Shown piece after piece: positions 1 through 5,469 of a stretch of 5,469 bases of DNA. The DNA is taken from the NCBI GenBank assembly GCA_011523725.1, contig WTGD01000243.1, positions 1 through 5,469 of the forward strand, in the 5' to 3' direction. Source of the DNA: Nitrospinota bacterium. GTDB lineage: Bacteria > UBA8248. The notes under the pieces were generated by a model. The model did no database searches, had not been told where the DNA came from, and saw only the letters and a program-made list of their open reading frames with translations. Every line of letters starts with the position of its first letter. Position 1 is the first letter of the stretch. A program made the translations under genes and the position numbers.

Positions 1-717
1 CAGGTCGATCTCTTGCGGCACCGGGCGTGGGATGCCGATCACGTTCTTCACGCCTCGGGCCAGCCAGTCTTCGTTCTTCAGAATCGCGATGATAATTTCT
101 GAAATGCCCAGCGTGGCGATTGCCAGATAATCGGCCCTTAGCCCCAAGGCGATCTTTCCGATCACCCAGGCGACAGCCGCGGCGAACAGACCGCCCGCGA
201 CCCAGGAGAGCAGAATGGGCAGTCCGAGGCCGCCCAGGAACCCGGCTTTTGTCGGATCCACAGCCTCGATGGCCTCCACCGCGGGGAAATAGAACACCCG
301 CGCGAGAAAATAGCCGCCGAGGATAATGCAAGCGAGGAGGAGTTTCCGCGGCAGACCGGCTGGAGCGCGTCTGGCGGCGAAAACAGCGGCCAGAATCGTC
401 GTCAGGGAGACCGCCAGGGCGACGATGACGCCGGCTCCGCCCGCTTCCCAGGCCGCCGGGACCGGCGCGACAGAGACGAGAACCGCCGTCACCCCACCCA
501 GCGCAGCGAACCCCAGGATGCCGAAATTCACAAGTCCGGCGTAGCCCCACTGCATATTGACGCCCAGAGACATAACAGCCGATATGAGGCAGAGGTTCAG
601 AATCGCCAGCGCCAGGGGCCAACTCTGGATCACACCGACCACGGCCAGAGCCGCGAACATGGCGGCGAACATGCAGATGGTGCGCACGTTTTCTCTCCTG
701 CGGGCCGCAGGGTTCAT
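1..717 (-). CDS. livM: Branched-chain amino acid ABC transporter permease LivM (N-terminal 239 residues, cut by window edge)
   Basis: This is an inner-membrane permease that pairs with LivH to form the translocation channel of a hydrophobic amino acid importer. Reading leftward from the ATG at 717-715 gives 239 open codons to the window edge, so the C-terminal part is missing. A short basic N-terminus (residues 1-11, with three consecutive Arg) leads into hydrophobic segments near 12-50, 58-82, 92-114, 122-145, 162-195 and 196-214. Family hallmarks are QWGYAGLVNFG (about 56-66), the RADYLAIATLG block (about 194-204) and GIPRPVP (about 228-234). The usual TGG before the last motif is replaced by ARGVKNV. 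The start codon shares ATGA with the livH stop. A strong ribosome site, AAGGAG at 729-724, lies 6 nt upstream inside livH, which fixes the start and implies coupled translation. The assignment to the LivM family is firm; the exact substrate is inferred. Confidence 0.93.
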   Translation of the reverse strand, partial: MNPAARRRENVRTICMFAAMFAALAVVGVIQSWPLALAILNLCLISAVMSLGVNMQWGYAGLVNFGILGFAALGGVTAVLVSVAPVPAAWEAGGAGVIVALAVSLTTILAAVFAARRAPAGLPRKLLLACIILGGYFLARVFYFPAVEAIEAVDPTKAGFLGGLGLPILLSWVAGGLFAAAVAWVIGKIALGLRADYLAIATLGISEIIIAILKNEDWLARGVKNVIGIPRPVPQEIDL

Positions 718-1727
718 GGAGATCTCCTTCCAAATATGCCGGTGGGCCGTAGCAGCAGCACCAGCACCAGAATGAAGAAGGAAACCGCGAATTTGTAATC
801 CGTGGACAGCAGTTGCACCAACCCTTGCGGCGCCCACTCTCCGGGCGTGAGGTAGGCGAGGAATTTCCTGTAGGCGTAGGTGAGAGCGACCTCGGAGAAG
901 GCGATGGTGAAACCGCCGGCGATTGCACCCAGCGGGTTGCCCAGACCGCCGACGATGGCGGAGGCGAAGATGGGCAACAGAAGATTGAAATAGGTGAACG
1001 GTTTGAAACTCTTGTCCAGGCCATACAGGACCCCGGCGGTGGTGGCGAGCGCCGCCGCGATGATCCAGGTGGTGCGCACAACCCGTTCCGGATCGATCCC
1101 CGAGAGCAGGGCCAGGTCTTCGTTGTCCGAATAGGCGCGCATGGATTTGCCGGTGCGCGTGCGGTTCAGAAACCAGAAAAGCGCCGCCACCACGATTATA
1201 GCCGTCAACATGGTCAGCCCTTGCGTGGTCTTGAAGGCGACGCCCTCATCAAGACCACTCAGGCGCTTGAAGGCCGGCGCTGTGATGATGAAGCGCTCCC
1301 CGTCGACGAACCACCTGTCGCCGGGCCCGATAATGAAACGCACCACGCTATTGTAGACAAACATTACCCCGACCGAGACGATCATCAACACCTCGGGCTT
1401 CGCTTTCACCCGGCGATAGAAACGATACACCCGGCGGTCGACCAGCAGGCAGAGGGCTACCGTGCAAAGGACGCCGAACGGCAGGGCCAGCAGGGCGGTC
1501 GGCAGCGGGGCGATGGAAACGCCCCAGTGTTGCAGCACCCAGGTGAGCAGGATGGTCGCCATGGCCCCGAAGGCCATGGTGTCTCCCTGAGCGAAGTCCG
1601 AAAAGCGCAAGATGGCGTATATCAAAGTGACGGCGAGTGCGCCCAGCGCCAGTTGACTGCCATACGCCATGGCGGGAACGATGACGAAATTCGACAACAG
1701 AAGCAGCGCGTTCAGGATGCCGTCCAT
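714..1727 (-). CDS. livH: Branched-chain amino acid ABC transporter permease LivH
   Basis: This 337-residue inner-membrane permease partners LivM, slightly longer than the roughly 308 residues of E. coli LivH. Hydrophobic segments run near 6-40, 52-72, 75-97, 112-132, 168-188, 218-238, 246-282 and 312-328. The N-terminal LALGALAVTLIYAILRFSD and FAQGD region (about 26-49) is typical of LivH. Residues about 189-236 form the conserved cytoplasmic loop of this permease class (GKSMRAYSDNEDLALLSGI then AAALATTAGVLYG), which should contact the ATPases. IVGGLGNPLGAIAGG (about 258-272) and a C-terminal RPTGIFG (327-333) are further family signatures. The gene starts 4 nt after the livF stop with only a weak GAGG-like ribosome site, so translation is probably coupled to livF. 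Its stop overlaps the livM start (ATGA). No truncation or frameshift is visible. Confidence 0.95.
   Translation of the reverse strand: MDGILNALLLLSNFVIVPAMAYGSQLALGALAVTLIYAILRFSDFAQGDTMAFGAMATILLTWVLQHWGVSIAPLPTALLALPFGVLCTVALCLLVDRRVYRFYRRVKAKPEVLMIVSVGVMFVYNSVVRFIIGPGDRWFVDGERFIITAPAFKRLSGLDEGVAFKTTQGLTMLTAIIVVAALFWFLNRTRTGKSMRAYSDNEDLALLSGIDPERVVRTTWIIAAALATTAGVLYGLDKSFKPFTYFNLLLPIFASAIVGGLGNPLGAIAGGFTIAFSEVALTYAYRKFLAYLTPGEWAPQGLVQLLSTDYKFAVSFFILVLVLLLRPTGIFGRRSP
724..729 (-). promoter_or_regulatory. Strong ribosome binding site of livM inside the livH 3' end
   Basis: The minus strand reads AAGGAG followed by 6 nt and then ATG at 717. It is the best Shine-Dalgarno match in the operon and lies entirely within livH coding sequence. 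It supports the livM start and translation that follows directly on livH termination. Confidence 0.75.
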
Positions 1728-1731
1728 CGCC

Positions 1732-2440
1732 TCAGCCGCCCAGGAACGCCCGGCGGACTTCCGTGTTCATCATCAGGGCCGGGCCGGTGTCGGTATAGCG
1801 GTTTCGCCCCCCCACGAGGACGTAGCCCCTGTCGGCGATGGCGAGGGCCTGGCGGGCGTTCTGCTCCACCATCACAACGGCGATGCCGTCGCCCGCGATG
1901 TAGAGGATCCGCTCGAACAACTCGGTCATCACGATGGGCGAGACCCCCGCCGTGGGCTCATCCAGCATCAGCACCTTCGGGCGGGTCATCAACGCGCGGC
2001 CCACCGCCACCTGCTGGCGCTGGCCGCCGGAGAGTTCGCCGGCGAGCTGGCGGCGCTTCTCCTTGAGGACGGGGAAGAGCTCGTAGACCCCCCCCAAGGT
2101 ATCCGCAATGTCGTCCTCGCGGATGAAGGCCCCCATCTCCAAATTCTCCTCCACCGTCATGGAGGTGAAGACGTTGCCGGTTTGAGGCACCAGGCTCATG
2201 CCTCGGGCGACGCGCTCCTGGGGTTTGAGTCCGGTGATGTCCTCGCCATCCAGGCGAACCGACCCCTCGCGCATGTCCAACATACCCAGGATGGCTCTCA
2301 TTGCCGTGGATTTGCCCGAGCCGTTGGGGCCGACGATGACCGTGATTTCTCCGCATCGGGCGCCGATGGTGCACTCGTGAATGATGTCCGGCCCGCCGTA
2401 GCCGCCGGTCATGTTCTCACCGATCAGATAATCTTCCGAA

Positions 2441-2454
<14 letters not shown>
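1732..2454 (-). CDS. livF: Branched-chain amino acid ABC transporter ATP-binding protein LivF
   Basis: This is the second cytoplasmic ATPase of the importer, which pairs with LivG to power transport. The 240 residues carry a complete nucleotide-binding domain: Walker A GPNGSGKST (42-50), Q-loop Gln91 (VPQTGNVF), signature LSGGQ (141-145), Walker B VLMLDE (161-166, catalytic Glu166) and D-loop DEPTAGVSP. The switch position reads VEQNA with Gln198 where most ABC ATPases have His; VEQN is the normal LivF form and separates it from LivG. The N-terminus (MTMNDSEDYLIGENM) is somewhat extended and acidic. The start overlaps livG by 14 nt and no clear ribosome site precedes it, so it likely depends on ribosomes finishing livG. 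A second in-frame ATG at 2448 would shorten it by two residues. It ends 4 nt before livH. The domain is intact and of normal length for the family. Confidence 0.96.
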
Positions 2455-3232
<778 letters not shown>

Positions 3233-3305
3233 GAAATCCACTAAGAACGACTGGCCTCGGCGCCCGGCCGCCTCGCATGGAGCGAACCCCCGGCAAACGA
3301 CCCGT
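3233..3305 (-). other. Spacer between livK and livG
   Basis: This is the only sizeable gap inside the operon (64 nt if livG starts at GTG 3241). It is very GC-rich. On the minus strand it offers only short competing stems, such as GGCG-N6-CGCC. There is no T-run, so it is not a convincing intrinsic terminator. A break after the binding-protein gene is common in such operons and often goes with higher binding-protein expression. Here that is inference only. Confidence 0.3.
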
Positions 3306-4490
3306 TTAGCGGTAGCGCGCGGTGGTGATTTTTCCGCCTTTCACGAGTATCTCACGATAGTTGCCGGCGCTCTCGCCGGGGCCTATCAACTCAACCGCCG
3401 AGGCGCCCACGTAATCGACGTCGCCGCCCTTGGCGAGGATCTTGAGCGCCTTGGCCAACTCTCCGGGATAAATCTTCTCGCCCGGCGCATTGGCGACCAT
3501 CATCACCTTGTCCTTGAGCTTCGCGCTCTTGCTGGAGCCGGCCGCCTGCATGGCCAGTAGAATCAAAGCAGCGGCGTCATAGGCCTCGGGCACGAACGGG
3601 GTGCCCCCCTTGAAGCCCGCCTTCTTGGCCAGTGCTCCGAGCTTCGCCGCGCCCGGGCTGTCCGTGCCGGGGACGGTGCCGTAAGAACCATCGAGCGCTT
3701 TGCCGATGGCCTTCGGCAGGCTCTCGCCGATCATGCCGTCGGGCAGCAAGAAGGTTTGGAACGCGCCGGTATCGACCGCCGCCCGGATGATACCCTTGCC
3801 GCCCTGGTCCAGGTAACCGGCGACAATCAGAACGTCGCCGCCCGCGGCCGAGAGAGCGCCGACTTCCGCCGTGTAGTCCGCCTTGCCGTCTTCGTGCGCC
3901 GCGGAAATCGTGATCTTGCCGCCGGCCTTCTCGAAGTTGGTCTTGATGCTGTCGGCCAGACCCTTGCCGTAGTCGTTGTTGGTGTATGTCAGGGCCGCCG
4001 ACTTGACGCCCTTGTCCTTCAAAACGTCGGTGATGACCTGCCCTTGCCGGGCGTCGGAGGGAGCGGTGCGGAAAAAGAGGCCGTTGTCCTTGATGGTGGA
4101 AAGAGCCGGCGAAGTCGCCGAGGGAGAGATCATCACGACCCCGTTGGGCAAGGCCACGTTTTTCAGTACGGCGATGGTAACGCCCGAGCAATCGCCGCCG
4201 ACGATGGCGTTGACCTTATCCGACGTGACCAGACGCTCGGCCGCCGCTCTGGCGGCGGCGGAGTCGGTGCAGGTGCTATCGCCACGCACCGAAACCACTT
4301 TGGCGCCGCCCAGCAGGGCGCCGCTGTCGCTGACTTCCTTCATCGCCAATTCAGCGCCCTTGGCCATGCCCGGCGTCAGGGATTCGATGGGGCCCGTATA
4401 ACCAAACAGGACGCCCAGCTTGATGGTTTCGGCACCGGCCGTCGCACCTGTGAACAAAACCAACGTCATCGCAATCAGCAACTTTTTCAT
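3306..4490 (-). CDS. livK: Periplasmic branched-chain amino acid binding protein (LivK/LivJ type)
   Basis: This is the substrate-binding component of the importer, of the periplasmic binding fold type I (Leu/Ile/Val-binding family), 394 residues from the ATG at 4490. Residues 1-20 form a Sec signal peptide: Lys2-Lys3, a hydrophobic core, then AGA before E21. The mature start ETIKLGVLFGYTGP is typical of the family. Cys74 and Cys101 match the spaced disulfide pair of LivJ-type proteins. The motif SPSATSP (122-128) lies where LivJ contacts the ligand carboxylate. By eye, Tyr226 (GYLDQG) and Asp251 (PDGM) fall where LivJ has a ligand Tyr and Glu. An upstream in-frame ATG at 4505 would add MGDKV. 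The ATG at 4490 is preferred because GGGAG at 4503-4499 is well spaced from it and the signal peptide then starts normally with MKK. It is the first gene of the operon. Substrate could be Leu/Ile/Val or a broader set; sequence alone does not settle it. Confidence 0.93.
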   Translation of the reverse strand: MKKLLIAMTLVLFTGATAGAETIKLGVLFGYTGPIESLTPGMAKGAELAMKEVSDSGALLGGAKVVSVRGDSTCTDSAAARAAAERLVTSDKVNAIVGGDCSGVTIAVLKNVALPNGVVMISPSATSPALSTIKDNGLFFRTAPSDARQGQVITDVLKDKGVKSAALTYTNNDYGKGLADSIKTNFEKAGGKITISAAHEDGKADYTAEVGALSAAGGDVLIVAGYLDQGGKGIIRAAVDTGAFQTFLLPDGMIGESLPKAIGKALDGSYGTVPGTDSPGAAKLGALAKKAGFKGGTPFVPEAYDAAALILLAMQAAGSSKSAKLKDKVMMVANAPGEKIYPGELAKALKILAKGGDVDYVGASAVELIGPGESAGNYREILVKGGKITTARYR

Positions 4491-4498
4491 CACCTTAT

Positions 4499-4503
4499 CT
4501 CCC
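4499..4503 (-). promoter_or_regulatory. Ribosome binding site of livK (decides the start)
   Basis: The minus strand has GGGAG followed by 8 nt and ATG at 4490. The motif overlaps the alternative ATG at 4505 and so cannot serve it, which favours the shorter protein with a normal signal peptide. Confidence 0.6.
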
Positions 4504-4505
4504 AT

Positions 4506-4796
4506 GGGTTATTATTGGAAAATGTAATCGAGCGAATTGAATCCTCATCGTAGACGAAACCGAATTATACACAAACCCGGATGGATGGTCGAAAAAATTC
4601 TTCAGAACAAGCGATTTCGCGCGCGCAGCGATTTGGGTAGATGGTTCATTATGGTTGGTCGCGTGAGGACCTTCAAACGTCTCGAGGATGTGTATCCCGG
4701 CGCCAGTTCGTCTGAACGCAGGAACAGACCCTAAAACAGGGGAAATGAAGGTCAGAGCCTTTCGACGCCTGTATGATGATGTTTCTTGTGTTTCCA
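4506..4796. other. Intergenic region between tRNA-Arg(UCG) and livK
   Basis: The 291 bp between the tRNA 3' end and livK hold the livK promoter in the left third. On the minus strand a 7-bp direct repeat AAATCGC occurs at 4634-4628 and 4617-4611. No credible protein is encoded: open frames here on both strands are short, have no ribosome site and no recognisable domain. No clear terminator for the tRNA cluster was found. The best is a 4-bp stem CCCT/AGGG at 4729-4741 with only TCTGTT after it, so readthrough into liv is possible. Confidence 0.5.
4564..4592 (-). promoter_or_regulatory. Probable sigma70-type promoter of the liv operon
   Basis: On the minus strand TCGACC (4592-4587, four of six matches to TTGACA) is followed by a 17-bp spacer and a perfect TATAAT (4569-4564). 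Transcription would start near 4557, giving a 5' leader of about 67 nt before the livK ATG. The surrounding DNA is more AT-rich than the genes. No terminator or attenuator hairpin is evident in the leader. Confidence 0.6.
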
Positions 4797-4873
4797 TGGC
4801 ACGCCCGGTAGGACTCGAACCTACAACCTTCGGATCCGAAGTCCGACGCTCTATCCAATTGAGCTACGGGCGC
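4797..4873 (-). tRNA. tRNA-Arg, anticodon UCG
   Basis: This is a 77-nt cloverleaf including encoded CCA. The acceptor stem GCGCCCG pairs with CGGGCGT (first pair G-U), with discriminator G73. The D arm is GCTC/GAGC with GGA in the loop, giving A20, an arginine identity base. The anticodon stem TCGGA/TCCGA closes the loop CTTCGGA, with anticodon TCG at 4839-4837 and G37. The T arm is GTAGG/CCTAC with loop TTCGAGT. UCG decodes CGA, and by wobble CGG, and is less usual than the inosine-type ACG Arg tRNA. It is the last of three co-directional tRNAs and lies upstream of the liv promoter. Confidence 0.96.
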
Positions 4874-4887
4874 GTGTTATCCGTCGG

Positions 4888-4917
4888 TCTTGTTCGGAAG
4901 CCAGGTTCCGCTCAAGA
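4888..4917 (-). other. Stable hairpin between tRNA-His and tRNA-Arg(UCG)
   Basis: An inverted repeat of two 5-bp arms: TCTTG/CAAGA outside and CGGAA/TTCCG inside, separated by a 2x2 internal loop, with a 6-nt apical loop. It sits in the 58-nt spacer of the tRNA cluster. No T-run follows on the minus strand, so it is more likely a processing or stability structure of a polycistronic tRNA precursor than a terminator. That role is inference. Confidence 0.5.
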
Positions 4918-4931
4918 ACATATAAACGCTA

Positions 4932-5008
4932 TGGGGTGAGTGAGGGGATTTGAACCCCCGACCTCCGGGGCCACAACCCGGCGCTCTAACCACTGAGCTA
5001 CACCCACC
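4932..5008 (-). tRNA. tRNA-His, anticodon GUG
   Basis: The gene is 77 nt including the encoded G-1 and CCA. The eight-pair acceptor stem has G-1 opposite C73, then GTGGGTG/CACTCAC with one G-U. The anticodon stem CCGGG/CCCGG closes loop TTGTGGC, anticodon GTG at 4974-4972. The T arm is GGGGG/CCCCT with loop TTCAAAT. The extra G-1:C73 pair is the classical histidine identity element. It sits between two Arg tRNAs; Arg-His adjacency also occurs in the E. coli argX-hisR cluster. Confidence 0.97.
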
Positions 5009-5076
5009 ATGCTTTCACCCCCCTCTCCCGCGGTGGCCACGCGTTCGGAAAAAAGGGCGACGCGATTTCCAAAAAA

Positions 5077-5153
<77 letters not shown>

Positions 5154-5214
5154 CCGACTCGGCGACTTTTCCGTGGCGACCCACTCGCAGGCGCCGCTTT
5201 CCGCCCGAAAGGCA

Positions 5215-5244
5215 TGAGAAAATATCATAAATCAAGGCCGTCAA
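5215..5244 (-). promoter_or_regulatory. Possible promoter region of the tRNA cluster
   Basis: On the minus strand TTGACG (5244-5239, five of six matches to a -35 box) is followed by an AT-rich stretch ending in TATTTTCTC. No single -10 hexamer fits well: TATTTT lies 14 bp away and TTTCTC 17 bp away. Overlapping TTGTTG would pair with TATTTT at 17 bp. Transcription toward tRNA-Arg(UCU) would start roughly 55-60 nt upstream of its mature end. Confidence 0.35.
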
Positions 5245-5288
5245 CAACGCCCTGTTGCGGAAGCCCTCATGCGTGAGAAGTACGAGAT

Positions 5289-5311
5289 GAGAAAGAGCGC
5301 ACTCAGCGCTC
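5289..5311 (-). terminator. Candidate weak intrinsic terminator
   Basis: A perfect 6-bp GC-rich stem GAGCGC/GCGCTC with loop TGAGT is followed on the minus strand by TTTCTC. The T tract is interrupted, so efficiency is uncertain. It would end the candidate small RNA before the tRNA promoter region. Confidence 0.35.
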
Positions 5312-5434
5312 GGGCGGGTAAGGGGAAATAACCAGGGGATGATTCCATGAACATTGCGAGCCCGCAAACAGGCGCAGGGGCCTTTCGGCCCCGCCCCGCG
5401 AGCGCCCCCTTCTCCCCAAATTTGCACATTGAAC
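5289..5434 (-). ncRNA. Candidate structured small RNA of unknown family
   Basis: A minus-strand transcript of about 145 nt is proposed, starting near 5434 and ending after the TTTCTC at 5294-5289. In order it contains: hairpin GGGGCC-GAAA-GGCCCC (5392-5377, GNRA tetraloop), with GGCGC/GCGCC able to extend its base; hairpin TTGCG-GGCT-CGCAA (5367-5354); an unpaired C-rich stretch (about 5342-5313, with several CCCC runs); and the final hairpin GAGCGC-TGAGT-GCGCTC (5311-5295). It does not contain the conserved core motifs of SRP RNA or tmRNA. It might instead be a long leader of the tRNA cluster. The evidence is promoter-like boxes plus structure only, so confidence is low. Confidence 0.3.
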
Positions 5435-5439
5435 TTATC

Positions 5440-5467
5440 AGTATAAGAAAACCGCCGGAAATGTCCA
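5440..5467 (-). promoter_or_regulatory. Candidate promoter facing the structured non-coding region
   Basis: On the minus strand TGGACA (5467-5462, five of six matches) is followed by a 16-bp spacer and TATACT (5445-5440, five of six). Transcription would begin around 5435-5433. The -10 box lies inside the dyad CTTAT-N4-ATAAG (5434-5447), a plausible but unproven operator. Confidence 0.45.
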
Positions 5468-5469
5468 GC

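Larger units (their letters stand above)
5154..5469. other. Upstream non-coding region, 316 bp
   Basis: No convincing protein gene is present. Minus-strand open frames here run into the tRNA gene or lack a ribosome site, and none resembles a known family. The tRNA-proximal part holds the possible tRNA promoter. The distal part (5285-5469) is dense in inverted repeats: CTTAT/ATAAG at 5434-5447, GGGGCC/GGCCCC at 5377-5392, TTGCG/CGCAA at 5354-5367 and GAGCGC/GCGCTC at 5295-5311. This density suggests a structured RNA or regulatory leader. Confidence 0.5.

Noticed and set aside
813..2066. Long plus-strand open frame of 417 codons opposite livH and livF
   Set aside because: It is antisense to two well-supported genes. 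Its composition is rich in Gly, Arg, Gln and His, ends in Arg/Pro-rich low complexity, and shows no domain. Long shadow frames are expected in GC-rich DNA.
3756..4553. Plus-strand open frame of 265 codons opposite livK
   Set aside because: It is antisense to livK, runs across the livK start and leader, and has no domain signature.
4729..4741. CCCT/AGGG stem as a terminator of the tRNA cluster
   Set aside because: The stem is only 4 bp and is followed by TCTGTT rather than a T-run.
4673..4939. Short frames over tRNA-Arg(UCG), including peptides with GLEPTTFGSE-like strings
   Set aside because: These are translations of tRNA sequence; PVGLEPTT-like peptides are a familiar misannotation of tRNA genes.
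5377..5392. GGGGCC/GGCCCC hairpin as an intrinsic terminator
   Set aside because: The stem is strong but no T-tract follows on either strand. On the minus strand it carries a GAAA tetraloop, which fits an internal RNA stem better.
5461..5469. ATG at the right edge as the start of a rightward gene
   Set aside because: Only three codons are visible and there is no clear ribosome site. A TATAAG at 5442-5447 would leave a nearly leaderless mRNA, and no good -35 box is seen.

Overview
The window is a compact, GC-rich bacterial segment. Every recognisable gene lies on the minus strand. It looks like chromosomal DNA of an alphaproteobacterium, probably Rhodospirillales-like. The reasons are the style of the five transporter proteins, the order livK-livG-livF-livH-livM, and a tRNA-His gene with an encoded G-1 and C73. 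That tRNA form argues against the derived Rhizobiales/Rhodobacterales/Caulobacterales group. The placement is inference; no rRNA or other phylogenetic marker is present.

Positions 1-4490 hold a branched-chain (hydrophobic) amino acid ABC uptake operon read right to left. The order is periplasmic binding protein (livK, 3306-4490), ATPase (livG, 2441-3232), ATPase (livF, 1732-2454), permease (livH, 714-1727) and permease (livM, 1-717, C-terminus cut off by the window edge). livG/livF overlap by 14 nt, livF/livH are 4 nt apart, and livH/livM share an ATGA. The last four genes are therefore tightly coupled. Only livK is set apart, by a spacer of about 70 nt. LivK would capture the substrate in the periplasm, LivH and LivM form the membrane channel, and LivG and LivF hydrolyse ATP to drive import. 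A good sigma70-like promoter (TCGACC-N17-TATAAT) lies about 75 nt upstream of livK.

Positions 4797-5153 hold three tRNA genes, also on the minus strand, in transcription order Arg(UCU), His(GUG), Arg(UCG). All three encode CCA. The two Arg tRNAs are 84% identical and probably arose by duplication with an anticodon change. A stable 10-bp hairpin sits between tRNA-His and tRNA-Arg(UCG).

Positions 5154-5469 have no convincing protein gene. They hold a likely tRNA promoter region and, further out, a candidate structured small RNA on the minus strand (about 5434 to 5289). The candidate has a plausible promoter (TGGACA-N16-TATACT), two internal hairpins, and a final GC-rich hairpin followed by TTTCTC. 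This is the only part of the window that could be undescribed; the rest is ordinary core metabolism and translation machinery.
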